The notes: a model not told the origin generated them from the letters alone. A DNA stretch of 64,000 bases from an uncultured Eubacteriales bacterium (GCA_900545225.1 UQXZ01000004.1:62001-126000), one strand, 5' to 3'. Numbered from the stretch's first letter, positions 24,652 to 34,131 are shown. Program-made: numbers and translations.

Positions 24652-26463
24652 ATGAAGAAAAAACTGTTGGCATTCTTTATCTGTCTTGTAATGGTAGCTG
24701 GATTGCTACCGACCGTAGCCTTTGCTGCGGAAAACTACGATTTGTATGTAAACGGCGAACAGTTCACAAGCGAAAAGCGCTCTATCGCTTGTGGAGAAGG
24801 AACCGCAAGCTACGACCCGAATACAAAGACCCTTACGCTTAACAATGCCACAATTACAAACGGCGGCAAAAGTGATGAAAGTCCTAAGTACGGTATCAGA
24901 GTAGTCGGAGACACCGATTTAACGATCAAACTTTCCGGCACAAACAGCATTACTTTAGATAACGGCGGCGGAATTTTTGCAGATGGCAGCAGTGATAATT
25001 ACAATATTATCGGTGACGGTAAGCTTACAATCGATGCAAAATGGGATGCACTCTATACGCTTAATGGCAACATCAGCATATCCGAAGGTGCAAAGCTTGA
25101 TATAACTTCTGCCAAGGGTTGCGGAATTACTTCTTATAATAAGGGAAAGCTTTCCATTGACGGCGCAAAGGTTACGGTTTCTTCCTATTACACTGCTGCA
25201 GATGCCAAGGAGCTGGAAGTCAAAAACGACAGCGAAGTTGTTTTGAGCGCAAGCGCGGATCAATTTAACGCAGCGTATATGGGCGATGAAAACGGCGCGG
25301 GCAAAATTGAAATTATCAACTCCAAGGTGGAAGCAACAAGCTATTATCCCGCTTTGTTTACCGAGGGCAATCTGACGGTTAACGGCGGCGAGGTAAGCTG
25401 TACCTCTACTGCGGACAGCGCAATATGGACAAAAGGCAATATTCTGATCAAAGGCGGCGCCAAAGTAACCACTGACGGTAAATCCCCGATGGGCGGTAAC
25501 GGTACTTTTACCGTAGAAGAATCAGAGATTGATGCAAAGAATACGAATGAGAACAATATCCCTGCAATTTTTGATGAATGTGTGCCTGCGATTGCCGATG
25601 GCTATCACCTGAACTATGCAAAAGCTGTAGACTCAGAAGGAACAGAAATTGACCTGCTTTCCAGCGGTACTCAGTACTTTGCACTTTATAAGAATGTCCA
25701 TTTTATCACAAAGGCTGTCTATCCGGTTTCTTTCGTTGTAACGCCGGACGGTCTGACCAATGTTGTTGTTAAAGTGAATGGTCAGGAGGTTACCGGCTCT
25801 GTCAGTTTGGAAGCAGGAACTTACCCTGTTGAGGTAACAGCCGATAACTGCAAAGCATACACCGGCAATATAACGATCACCGCCGATGCGGCAACGCACA
25901 CGCAAACGATTTCAATGACTTATTTACCTGCCGATTACGCCAAAGTCGATGCAGCGATTGCCAAAGCAAACGCTCTGAACAAGGATGAGTACAAAGACTT
26001 CACTGCGGTAGAAGCTGCCGTCAATGCTGTTGTCCGTGACAAGAATATCACTGAACAGAGCGAAGTTGATGCAATGGCACAGGCTATCGAAGATGCGATT
26101 GCTGCTCTGCAATACAAGGACGCTGACTACACAAAGGTTGACGCAGCCATTGCCAAGGCAAATGCTATGAACAAGGACGAGTACAAGGATTTCACCGCCG
26201 TGGAAGCCGCTGTCAAGGCAGTTGTTCGTGGTAAAAATATTACGGAGCAATCAGAAGTAGACAAGATGGCAAAGGCTATCGAAGATGCGATTGCTGCTCT
26301 TGAGAAAAAACCTGCCAGTACCAAACCGGGAACATCCGATAAGAGTCCGCAGACTGGCGATACAAGCAACCTTGCTTTGTGGATCGCCCTGCTTCTTGCA
26401 AGCGGCGGCGCAGTAACCGTAACAACCATTTACGGCAGAAAGAAAAAGAGTTTGACAAAATAA
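24652..26463 (+). CDS. Cell-wall anchored surface protein with two FIVAR-like repeats and SPQTG signal
   Basis: 603 aa from ATG 24652 (GGAGG 9 bases upstream). Signal peptide MKKKLLAFFICLVMVAGLLP...AFAAE, cleaved near residue 26. Residues about 28-320 are a beta-helix-like series of short strands (GNISISEGAKLDI, GNLTVNGGEVSC, GNILIKGGAKVTT). A PEGA/Ig-like stretch follows (about 350-425), then two nearly identical 64-residue FIVAR-like repeats (25930-26313). The end has SPQTGDTS, a hydrophobic segment and KKKSLTK, a sortase signal of the SPxTG type rather than LPxTG. It is likely displayed on peptidoglycan and may bind glycans. It has its own promoter (24276) and terminator (26488). Confidence 0.85.
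   Translation: MKKKLLAFFICLVMVAGLLPTVAFAAENYDLYVNGEQFTSEKRSIACGEGTASYDPNTKTLTLNNATITNGGKSDESPKYGIRVVGDTDLTIKLSGTNSITLDNGGGIFADGSSDNYNIIGDGKLTIDAKWDALYTLNGNISISEGAKLDITSAKGCGITSYNKGKLSIDGAKVTVSSYYTAADAKELEVKNDSEVVLSASADQFNAAYMGDENGAGKIEIINSKVEATSYYPALFTEGNLTVNGGEVSCTSTADSAIWTKGNILIKGGAKVTTDGKSPMGGNGTFTVEESEIDAKNTNENNIPAIFDECVPAIADGYHLNYAKAVDSEGTEIDLLSSGTQYFALYKNVHFITKAVYPVSFVVTPDGLTNVVVKVNGQEVTGSVSLEAGTYPVEVTADNCKAYTGNITITADAATHTQTISMTYLPADYAKVDAAIAKANALNKDEYKDFTAVEAAVNAVVRDKNITEQSEVDAMAQAIEDAIAALQYKDADYTKVDAAIAKANAMNKDEYKDFTAVEAAVKAVVRGKNITEQSEVDKMAKAIEDAIAALEKKPASTKPGTSDKSPQTGDTSNLALWIALLLASGGAVTVTTIYGRKKKSLTK
25930..26313 (+). repeat. Two tandem 192-bp repeats encoding FIVAR-like modules
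   Basis: Units 25930-26121 and 26122-26313 each encode 64 residues starting ADY(A/T)KVDAAIAKANA and ending AIAALxxKx. Protein identity is high (about 55 of 64), with more difference at synonymous sites, so the duplication is not very recent. Confidence 0.85.
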
Positions 26464-26487
26464 AATTTAATATCTTTCCGAGCAAGG

Positions 26488-26518
26488 AAAAAGCGTCGTA
26501 GCAATACGGCGCTTTTTT
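26488..26518 (+). terminator. Terminator of the surface-protein gene
   Basis: AAAAGCGTCGTA / TACGGCGCTTTT with a 4-base loop and a T6 tail, 25 bases after the stop codon. Confidence 0.85.
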
Positions 26519-26699
26519 GTTACCCGGAAGCGACAAGCAGCGGTAATCAGTAAACGGCGGTAAGGATACCGCTGCTGTTTTGAAAGCCGCTCATATCGAA
26601 AGAAATCGCCCCGAAAACATACAGTGGGATAAGGTTCGGGCGTTTTTGCGTTTCGGGAGCAAATCGGCAAATAGGCAGCACAAAAAGGAGGTGGACGCT

Positions 26700-26936
26700 A
26701 TGCCTCGTATGCCGAAATATCTAAAGAGAGAATGGGCGTTCTTTCTTGACGAGCGTGGACGGAAGAAATACAACGCACTTTGCAGAAAATGCGAAATGAG
26801 CTGCAAGCAGAGCTTCCGTGCCGTCGTTATTCAGTGCCCGCACTATCAATCGAAAGGCAGACAGAAAACGCTGTCATCTACAAAACGAAAGAAAGAGGTT
26901 ATACACGATGAAAAAGACAGAACAATTAGTAAATGA
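26700..26936 (+). CDS. Small conserved mobile-element protein
   Basis: 78 aa from ATG 26700 with AAAGGAGGTG 6 bases upstream. MPRMPKYLKREWAFFLDERGR and the Cys-rich middle (ALCRKCEMSCKQS, then VIQCPHYQS) could bind a metal through four Cys. I have the impression that similar small proteins precede ParB genes in clostridial conjugative elements, but I cannot name a family. Its 3' end overlaps the ParB fragment by 29 bases. Confidence 0.55.
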   Translation: MPRMPKYLKREWAFFLDERGRKKYNALCRKCEMSCKQSFRAVVIQCPHYQSKGRQKTLSSTKRKKEVIHDEKDRTISK

Positions 26937-27285
26937 AATCTTATCCCCACCGAAGAAAAAGGCGGCGAACATACCCATTGAAAAGCTCCATACCTTTAAC
27001 GGACATCCGTTCAAAGTCCTTGATAACGAGGAAATGGAGATTTTAACGGAAAGTATCCGTCAGCAAGGAATACTCTCGCCGCTTATTGTAAGACCGATGG
27101 AAAACAAACCCGATGAGTATGAGGTCATATCGGGACACCGCAGGTTGTACGCTTCTGTGAAAGCAGGGCTTACGCAAGTACCTGCTTTAATCTATCCTCT
27201 TGACCGCAATGCGGCAATTATTGCGGTGGTGGACATCCAGCCGTTCTGCCGCCCAATGACATACTCGTTCATGCGGCTCTGGTAA
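26908..27285 (+). pseudogene. Truncated ParB-like partition protein
   Basis: ATG 26908. Residues 20-110 hold the ParB/Srx N-terminal fold: IPIEKLHTFNGHPFKV, SIRQQGILSPLIVRP and YEVISGHRRLYASVKAGL (the GxxRxxA box). After about DRNAAIIAVVD (near 27230) the sequence leaves the family and reads antisense through a phage portal fragment to a chance stop. The helix-turn-helix DNA-binding part is lost. Confidence 0.75.
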
Positions 27286-27576
27286 TCGCCACGGAGCAGT
27301 CCTTTCACATTGAATTTTGCAAAATACCGCTTCTTTTTCTGCGTTCAGCAGGGAGCGTTGAATGGACTGATCCCAACGGATGCCCCAGGGGTCGAGGGTG
27401 TATTTCACAAACTCAAGAGACTACTGCTCAATATTAGAAAAACTCGACTTTTCCAGATCGCCGACCATGTGAGGCGGGACACGGAAAATTCGAGCAATTT
27501 CATTGACTTGGAATTTGCGTGTTTCCAGGAACTGCGCCTGTTCGGGAGAAATACTGATGGGCGTGTACTTCATACC
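27225..27576 (-). pseudogene. Phage portal protein fragment (HK97 family)
   Basis: Minus strand from 27576: KYTPISISPEQAQFLETRKF then VNEIARIFRVPPHMVGDLEK, SSFSNIEQ, a TAG at 27421-27423 (probably CAG originally), SLEFVKYTLDPWGIRWDQ, RSLLNAEKEAVF, a frameshift near 27310, then KFNVKGLLRGDYQSRMN and GRQNGWMSTT. This is the C-terminal third of a siphophage portal protein. Its upstream end is fused in frame to a DUF5640-like membrane protein, and its downstream end abuts ParB. Confidence 0.8.
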
Positions 27577-28116
27577 CCACCGCCAAAACGGCCACCTTGA
27601 CGCCCGATGGACGCTGCTCATCTGCGACAGCTTTTCGATCAGCTCCTCGCTTTTCTTTGAGCTTCTTTTCAGCTCGTATGTCCCGCCGACCGTGCCCTCG
27701 CCACCGATCAATGTAAGGGTATTTCCGTCAACGGTAAATTCATATTCGGAATACCGCACCGACTTGTTGGCGTAATCGATCATGAGCTTGTTGCCATCGA
27801 TGGTATAGGTGAAATCGTAGGATATGGAGGGCAGCTCCATTGCGCCGCTTCCTCTGCCGCCAAAGGAATAGGTGGTCGTTCCGTCGAACTCCCATGTGCC
27901 TGCAAGTGCGTCCGTGCCGCCGGAGCAGCCTTTTGCCAGCAGTATAATGCCAACGACGATTACCGCCAGTGCGGCGATCACACCGTAAAACACCATACGG
28001 CGCTGCGTCTGTTTTTTCTTTATTTTTCTGATTCTCTCTACCGTTCGATCTGACTCGTTCGGGAATCGTCCCGGCGGTTGCTGCCTGACGGGGCGGTTCG
28101 ATTGATAATCCTGCAT
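27421..28116 (-). CDS. DUF5640-like membrane protein with a phage-portal tail
   Basis: About 231 codons from ATG 28116 (GGAGAAG upstream); a GTG at 28170 is also in frame. Residues 1-45 are basic and Pro/Arg-rich, then a membrane segment (VFYGVIAALAVIVVGIILLA), then an extracellular lipocalin-like domain (LAGTWEFDGTTTYSF ... YTIDGNKLMI ... EFTVDGNTLTLIGGEGTVGGTYELKR) as in DUF5640. After SSKKSEELIEKL the frame runs through about 15 unrelated residues into 51 residues of portal protein, so the C-terminus is a deletion fusion. The domain before the fusion looks complete. It is downstream of the beta-helix surface protein and probably in its operon. Confidence 0.65.
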   Translation of the reverse strand: MQDYQSNRPVRQQPPGRFPNESDRTVERIRKIKKKQTQRRMVFYGVIAALAVIVVGIILLAKGCSGGTDALAGTWEFDGTTTYSFGGRGSGAMELPSISYDFTYTIDGNKLMIDYANKSVRYSEYEFTVDGNTLTLIGGEGTVGGTYELKRSSKKSEELIEKLSQMSSVHRASRWPFWRWGMKYTPISISPEQAQFLETRKFQVNEIARIFRVPPHMVGDLEKSSFSNIEQ

Positions 28117-28199
28117 CAAGTGGTTCTTCTCCAGTCCAAGCGAAAGGGCGATGACGGCAATGTCCGTCACCGCCCTTTGCTCAAAGGTTCGCAGCTGAT

Positions 28200-31100
28200 T
28201 TATTCAGCGTTTTCTTTCTTCTTTTTGCTGTAAACGGTGATGCTGATCACTGCGCCGCCGCTGATAAAGATCAGTGCGATCCACAGCATAAGATTGTTGT
28301 TGTCGCCGGTTTTCGGGCTTTCTGCGCCGGTGCTCGGGTTGGTTTGCGTAGGATCGGTCGGTTTTGTTGTGGAGCCGGTAGCCGGAATCTCAACTGCCGC
28401 CTTCTTGTAGCCGCAAACCTTGCATTCTTCATGCTTGGAACCCTTTTTAGTTGCGGTCGCTTCCTTGTCAACAACCCACTTGAAGTCGTGCGCCGCCTTA
28501 TCGGCCTTATCTCCGCAGGAGCACTCATGCCAGTGGTTGTCGGCATCGTACTTCCAGTCGGAAGCGCTATGACCTGTTGCCGCAAGGATTACGCTTGTCT
28601 TGTCGGTAATTTCGGATGCACCGGTTGCATCCTCAAACCACTTGTCACAGCCGTCGCAGGTATAATATGCCGTGTTGCCTTTCTCCGTGCAAGCAGGAGC
28701 CTTTGCGGGAACGAGGGTCAGATTGTGCGTATGCGGTACGGTCTTGTCATATCCGCAGGTGTCGCAGATGTTATCGCTGCCGTAATCGTGAGCCGCCTCG
28801 TCCTTCTTTTCGTGGCAGCGAGAGCATTCTTTCCAATGATTGTCTGTGTCCTTGCTCCAATTGCTTGCCCATGCGTGCCCGAGCTGTGTACCTGCTGCCG
28901 TAAAGGTTTCTGTTGTGCTGATCTCTCCGCAGGAGCAGCTCTTGAAATATACTGCATCGTTGGTGCAGTCGGCAGCCGACTTGAGGGTTTCCGGCTTCTG
29001 AATTTCCTGATCATAGGTATGGGTATGCGGTGCGTTCTTGTAGGTCGCTTTCACGCTGACTTCACTGTCAGGCATTATGAAAGTAGTGGTTTCACTGTTC
29101 GCATCTTCGAGAGTAGCGCTGCCGCTTTCTACTACCCACTTATCAAACACCTTACCGTCAGGAGCCGCATTTGCGGTCAGAGTAATGGTTGTGCCTTGCG
29201 TCGCTTTACTGATTTCGCTTCCTGCACCGATTGTCGCTTTGCCGTCTGTTACGATGATGGAATACTCTTTACTCTCCCAGATTGCATAGAAGGTAGTATC
29301 CGAGCTTACTTCATAGGTCGTGCCGGAAATAACCGAACCGTCGGCACCGGTTGACCAGCCCTTGAATTGCTTGTCTTTCGGTTCAGTAAAACCGCAGGCG
29401 GGCAAGGTGTAGCTGCCGGAAACGCCGGTGACATCTGCCATTGTGCCGCCGCCACCGTTGGCATTGAATCTGACGGTATGCTCGGTAGGTGCAGGAGGCT
29501 CGTCCTCCTCGAAGATAGCTTTGACCTCCACATTGCTGTTCGGCATGGTGAACTTGTTGTTGGTGATTACAAGCCCTGCCGGAGATACAACCTGCCACTC
29601 CTTGAAGCGGTAGTCCTCTTTGGACGTTGCGGTCAGGGTGATTTCCGTACCAGCCACGGCCTTGTCAGGAGATGCGGAAGCCGTTCCGTTGCCGTCCGGG
29701 CTGATGACCTTCACGTGGTGCTGCCTGTATGTTCTGACTGTCGCCGTAGTTTCGTTTCCCGCGTTGTCAGTCGCGACCACGGTATATTTCGCTCCCGGGT
29801 CATTGTCGTCGCCATCCGGCGCGGGGAGATGATAGGTGGGGCCGTCTTGCGGTTCGCCGTTGATGGTCACTGACTTGATGCCGGAGGACGTCTCTCCCGA
29901 TGCAGCCGGGTCGCTCACGGTGAAGGTGTACGCGCCGGGCTTTCCATCGAGAGTATCCTCGACGGTGTATCTTTCGCCGTCCGTCAGAGTTTCCATAACC
30001 GGGGCTTTCGTGTCCCTCTCAAGCACATGATCGCACACAGTGCAGAGCTGCTTTTGATTGCTCCAGTCGCCGGGAATGTGCTTTCCGTTTTGCTTGGACA
30101 TTTCCGCGGCTGGGTCTCGTGCGCCGCACTTCATGCAGGCCCAGATGTGGCAGCCGTCCCTGTTCGCCCAGCCAAATTCATGGTTACATGTGCTTTCCTC
30201 GCAGCGCAGCTCCAGCTTGCTGATTACTCTGCCGTAATTGTAGGCATACGGCAGGCTCAGCCGCTGCAGGTCCACGCGCCCATTTTCGTTGGGGATAAGG
30301 AGCTCCGTTGTGGTGTCCCAGTCCTTCTTATGCCGTCCCTGGTTGCGGCGCCACTGCCACCCTGTCGCGCTCAGCCACACGGACTTCCCGTCCGAGGCTC
30401 CGATTTTGATGTTCTCTTCTATAGTTATTGCAAATTCCTGATCTTGCATCACTGCCCAATAGTGCGCCCGGTTTGAGCCTCTTCCGACCGCGACTGCAGG
30501 ACCACCTCTAATGGCATCGTCTTCATAATAATGGGGGTCCGGATAAAGCGGAATGGACTGCGCAGTCAGCGTTGTGTCCTTGATCAGAATGTTCCCGCTG
30601 TCGCCGTTCATGCCGCCGCCGATGCCCGCGCCCCAGTAGCCCTGCGCCCTCACCACGCCGCCGGTGATGGAAATGTCACAGCCCGAACCGCCTCTTCCGC
30701 CACCGATTCCTGCGCCGGCATAGTTACTCCAAGCTTCGACCGTTCCACCGGAAATCTCGATATGATGCGCATCTTCCGACTTGTTCTGTCCGTCTTGATC
30801 GCCGCTGCCGATTCCTGCTCCGCCTGACTCGCTGCCGGCATTCACCGTGCCACCCTTGATATAAATAAAGCGTCCGGGGCCGCCCTGACCGCCGCCGATC
30901 CCTGCGCCTTCCGAAACGGACCGCACCGTCAGCTTGCCGGAATACACATAAATCTGCTCGCCGACGCCGCCCTGACCGCCGCCGATACCCGCACCGTATA
31001 CGCCGCTGATCGCAGAAATCTCACCGCCATAGATATCCGTCGCCAGAGAGCCGAAATGAAGGTTCACGCCGTGTCCCTGCGAGAATTTCTTAATTCCGAC

Positions 31101-31602
31101 CTTTGAGCCTCCGATCCCAGCGCCATACCTGCCGCCTTCACACGTGAGCTTCGTCCCCGTCTTCACCAGAACCCGGAGATAACCATCGGTTTTGTTTTTC
31201 TGCAGCGCGGCGAAGTTCTCCGCGCCGACCAGCTCGCTGTCCCCGCCGACAAAGTACAGACAGGCAGAGGCACCGCCGTAAAGCTCGATGGCAGGGCCGG
31301 CCGTCCTCTGGTGCCTGAAGGCGGACGCCGTCCAGAAAGATGTGCGGTGTATTGTTCTTGCCATCAATTTTGATCCGGTACTGAAAATACCAGTTCGGAT
31401 CTGTGGATCCCTTGATCAGATAGGTCTTGCTGTCCTTGATTTTCAATTCTTTGTTCTGCTCCGTAAGGTCCACTATCTTGTCAAACGTCGTTGGGACGGA
31501 AAGTTTGACATCCGGTAGCTCACCCGCAGCAAAGGCCGCTGTCGGCAGCAGCGTCAGCACCATGCAGCACAGCAGCAGGATACTAAGTATTCGTTTTTTC
31601 AT
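28200..31602 (-). pseudogene. Large beta-helix/InlB-repeat surface protein with SPKTG signal, one frameshift
   Basis: ATG 31602 (CGGAGGG upstream) gives a signal peptide MKKRILSILLLCCMVLTLLP...AFAAG. One extra base near 31301 moves the frame; the rest is open to TAA 28200, about 1130 aa if repaired. In order: Gly-rich beta-helix with many GAGIGGG turns (about residues 110-330), zinc-ribbon-like CNHEFGW...CMKCG and CTVCDH, an Ig-like block, bacterial repeat modules (EHTVRFNANGGGGTMADVTG; FKGWS; FYAIWE), several CxxCG repeats (KSCSCGE, CDTCGYDK, CKVCGYKK), then SPKTGDNNN, a hydrophobic segment and KKKKENAE. Without the frameshift it would be a wall-anchored adhesin. The SPKTG end closely resembles the SPQTG end of 24652. 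Confidence 0.8.
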
Positions 31603-31634
31603 TTCCTGTTCCCTCCGTTTTCGTATATGTCGGC

Positions 31635-32897
31635 TCAGTCAAGAGCGGTGATCGTAATGGTGCCACTGAACTCCACAAGAAGTGTATTGTATTCCGATTG
31701 CTCAAATAAAAATTTCAATGTTATATCTCGGGCTGATGCGTCATACATTCTGTTGAAGTTAAAGGAATGATAGTCGTTACTATACGGAAGTTTTGCTCCA
31801 TCTCGTTTTATGCGTGTGATATTCCTGCAAAAATCTGCATCCTCACTGCTGTCTGTCATTTGGATGCAATAATAACCGGTTTTGTCGGAAGCGTTCGAGC
31901 CGACTCCCAGAGAGCCGCTTATGATGACATTGTATGTATGCCCCTTTTTCAGCGTAATTTCATTTGGGGAAGCTGAAATCAGACCGCCTCTGTTTATTTT
32001 TTCAGTAAATCCAATTCTTGCGGAATGGTTTTGAAGAAGAGCCGTCCCTACTGACGCTTTTGCATGAAAATACCCGGAGCTTCCGCCGTTCTGACCGGGG
32101 TCGCCTTTGTCGCCCTTATCTCCCTTGTCACCTTTATCTCCTTTTTCACCGACGTCTCCTTTATCTCCTTTTTCTCCGTCAACACCTGCGGCTTTCACTC
32201 CCGTATCGGTTTCTCCGATCCACCAGTTGCCGTTCTCGCCGATGAAGGGGGTGTTGCCGTCTTTGCCATCGGATCCGTTTTGTCCGTTTATGCCGTTTGT
32301 TCCGTCCTTACCGTCAAGACCTTTCAAAACCGAAAGATCGTAAAGGTTCAGCCATATTTCATCGCCGACATAGCGCCATTGCAGGGTGTTTTCGCTTACA
32401 CGGAATTCCGGTGTTTTTCCGTTTGCTCCATCTGCGCCTTTCTGCCCGGTAGGACCTGTAATATCGGCTATCGCTACAAGATTCTGCCACTCGCCGCCCT
32501 CGTAACGCCACTGTATGTGGGTTTCGGCTCGCTGCACTTCTATGTTTTTGGCGTTAATGCCGTCCTTTCCGTTTGTACCGTCTTTTCCGTCGGTACCGTT
32601 AATGCCGTCTTTTCCGTCTGTTCCATTTCTTCCGTCGACACCGTTCTTTCCGTCTGCTCCGTCCTTGCCGGCTTCTCCGGCAGCGCCCCGCAGCTCGGTA
32701 AGCGCCACAAGGCCGCGCCAATCGGTTTCATCGCTGTATTTCCACTGGATCGCCGTGCCGTTGTTCCGCACCTCCGGCAGTGCAGTGTCGGTTTTTGCCG
32801 CCTTGCTCCATCCTGCGGCAAGCACGATGCAAAGCACCAATAGAGCGGCGCAAAGCGCCAAAAGTGAGCCTGTGAGTAGTTTTTTCCCTGTTTTCAT
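31635..32897 (-). CDS. Collagen-like secreted/membrane protein
   Basis: 420 aa from ATG 32897 (GGAGGGAAG upstream). An N-terminal membrane segment (LLTGSLLALCAALLVLCIVLA) is followed by repeated blocks of Gly-X-Y (GKDGADGKNGVDGRNG; later GEKGDKGDVGEKGDKGDKG), interleaved with three copies of a module of the type IQWRYEGGEWQNLVAI. The C-terminal 140 residues form a globular, beta-rich domain like the trimerising heads of BclA-type proteins. No sortase signal follows, so the protein is probably anchored by its N-terminal helix. It sits between a small membrane protein and the large surface protein in one operon (start overlaps the preceding mini-ORF by ATGA). Confidence 0.88.
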   Translation of the reverse strand: MKTGKKLLTGSLLALCAALLVLCIVLAAGWSKAAKTDTALPEVRNNGTAIQWKYSDETDWRGLVALTELRGAAGEAGKDGADGKNGVDGRNGTDGKDGINGTDGKDGTNGKDGINAKNIEVQRAETHIQWRYEGGEWQNLVAIADITGPTGQKGADGANGKTPEFRVSENTLQWRYVGDEIWLNLYDLSVLKGLDGKDGTNGINGQNGSDGKDGNTPFIGENGNWWIGETDTGVKAAGVDGEKGDKGDVGEKGDKGDKGDKGDKGDPGQNGGSSGYFHAKASVGTALLQNHSARIGFTEKINRGGLISASPNEITLKKGHTYNVIISGSLGVGSNASDKTGYYCIQMTDSSEDADFCRNITRIKRDGAKLPYSNDYHSFNFNRMYDASARDITLKFLFEQSEYNTLLVEFSGTITITALD

Positions 32898-32992
32898 CTT
32901 CTTCCCTCCGTTCGGAATTGTTTATCACGGCGAAGCTCACCCGCAGTAAAGGTCGCTGTCGGCAGCAGGATGCTGAGTATTCGTTTCTTCAT
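32894..32992 (-). pseudogene. Signal-peptide relic of a surface-protein gene
   Basis: A 32-codon ORF reads MKKRILSILLPTATFTAGEL, the same start and signal-peptide end as the gene at 31602 with the middle (LCCMVLTL) deleted, then runs out of frame. It overlaps the gene upstream (ATGA at 32992) and the collagen-like gene downstream (ATGA at 32897), so it now serves at most as a coupling spacer. Confidence 0.65.
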
Positions 32993-33342
32993 TGGCTTTT
33001 CTCCTCCTGTTCATGCCGGTTCGGCTTATCTGCCCTGCCTTTTTTCTGATTTTCTCTTTTCCTGAGCCGGAAGCACAGCGCGGTGATGACCACCGCTGCT
33101 GCAAAGCAGACAACGCCCACCAGCACATAGCCGCCCGCGTCCTCCCGCAGCAGCATCGCGCCGAACACGCCCCATGCGGCGGTCTGTCCCTGCACTGCAA
33201 ATGTGTCCGCCGCCTGCATCAGCGCCGTGCACAGCAGCATACACGCGGCACTCAGTCCATAGATGCCGCGCCGCTGCCTCCGGCGGGTGTTTTCCCGCAC
33301 CCGCTGCTTGACGAGTGCGACCCGTTTTGCGGCATCGTACAT
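32989..33342 (-). CDS. Small two-TM membrane protein (paralog of 34741-35103)
   Basis: 117 aa from ATG 33342 (GGAGG 11 bases upstream). Layout: basic helix (AAKRVALVKQRVRENTRRRQRR), two hydrophobic segments (about 30-45 and 72-92), then FRLRKRENQKKG. The gene at 34741-35103 has the same layout, including CFRLR just after the second membrane helix, so the two are probably paralogs. The role is unknown. It opens the operon that carries the collagen-like and beta-helix proteins, with a terminator just upstream. Confidence 0.7.
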   Translation of the reverse strand: MYDAAKRVALVKQRVRENTRRRQRRGIYGLSAACMLLCTALMQAADTFAVQGQTAAWGVFGAMLLREDAGGYVLVGVVCFAAAVVITALCFRLRKRENQKKGRADKPNRHEQEEKSQ

Positions 33343-33448
33343 TTCGCTTGAACCTCCTCTCTGGATTTTTTGAAATGCGGCTTAAAAACCCCTTCACTTA
33401 TATAGGTACAAAAAATCGAAAAAACTCTCACCCAAAACGCAAAATTTT

Positions 33449-33485
33449 TCAAAAAAATTTGAGAGCCGCCCAAAAGCAGCTCTCA
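33449..33485 (-). terminator. Terminator after the PrsW gene (minus strand)
   Basis: Arms 33460-33469 and 33476-33485 (TGAGAGCCGC / GCAGCTCTCA) with a 6-base loop; on the minus strand the hairpin is followed by AAATTTTTTTG. It separates the sigma/PrsW operon from the surface-protein operon. Confidence 0.8.
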
Positions 33486-33501
33486 GGGAGTAAATGTTCA
33501 G

Positions 33502-34131
33502 TTATTTCCTCTGCGATAAGCGGAAAGCGGACCATCTTCCCGCCGCCACCAGCAGCACCGGCAGGGCGTAGGCGATGTACTGTGCCGCGCCGCCGTAGGC
33601 GATGAGCAGATTGTATATGGCGTGGAGGGTGATGGCCGCGCCCAGCAGCCCGCAGGTGCCTGCGACCTTCAGCCACGTCCGGCGCCATGTGTAGGCAAGC
33701 CCGTCGCCCACGATCAGACCGCAGAGGACGTGCATGGCTCCCGTGCCAAAGCCCCGGAAGAAGATAAAGGAAAAGCGGTCCGCTCCGTTCTGAATGAGAT
33801 AGCAGACGTTTTCAAAGGTGGCGAAGGCGAGGGCAATCGTGATGGCAGCAGCCTTGATTTTATCGCCATCCGGATCAAACACCAGCAAATAGAACACCAG
33901 TGGCAGCAGCTTCATGATTTCTTCCACAACCGGTGCAATCTCCGCCGTGGCGGCAAGGGCGTCCGCCCGGCATACCGCCGCAAGGAAGGTGTTGATATAG
34001 GCCGAAAGTAGACACACCCCCATCCCGGCGATGCAGAACAGGAAGAAGCGTAGCTGCCGCCTGCCCATGCATAAAGCAGCAACCAGCAGGGGAGATACTA
34101 TGCAGATGAAGATGTTTTCAATATAGGTCAT
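33502..34131 (-). CDS. PrsW-family intramembrane protease
   Basis: 209 aa with about seven hydrophobic segments. The family motifs are all present: APVVEEIMK (Glu70-Glu71), ATFENVCYL (Glu107), MHVLCG (His134) and LHAIYN (His170). In Bacillus subtilis PrsW makes the first cut in the anti-sigma factor RsiW and so frees SigW. Here the gene is fourth in an operon that begins with an ECF sigma factor, overlapping the preceding gene by 4 bases, which points to the same kind of job with a local anti-sigma factor as substrate. Confidence 0.88.
   Translation of the reverse strand: MTYIENIFICIVSPLLVAALCMGRRQLRFFLFCIAGMGVCLLSAYINTFLAAVCRADALAATAEIAPVVEEIMKLLPLVFYLLVFDPDGDKIKAAAITIALAFATFENVCYLIQNGADRFSFIFFRGFGTGAMHVLCGLIVGDGLAYTWRRTWLKVAGTCGLLGAAITLHAIYNLLIAYGGAAQYIAYALPVLLVAAGRWSAFRLSQRK

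Noticed and set aside
30000..31100. Plus-strand ORFs opposite the Gly-rich beta-helix and collagen genes (for example 30027-30476, 32064-32843)
   Set aside because: They are shadows created by high G+C and Gly-X-Y repeats on the minus strand, without ribosome binding sites.
32080..32700. CRISPR-like or tandem DNA repeat array
   Set aside because: The repeated triplet-based pattern is the Gly-X-Y coding repeat of the collagen-like gene; there are no unique spacers. No CRISPR array or cas gene was seen in the window.
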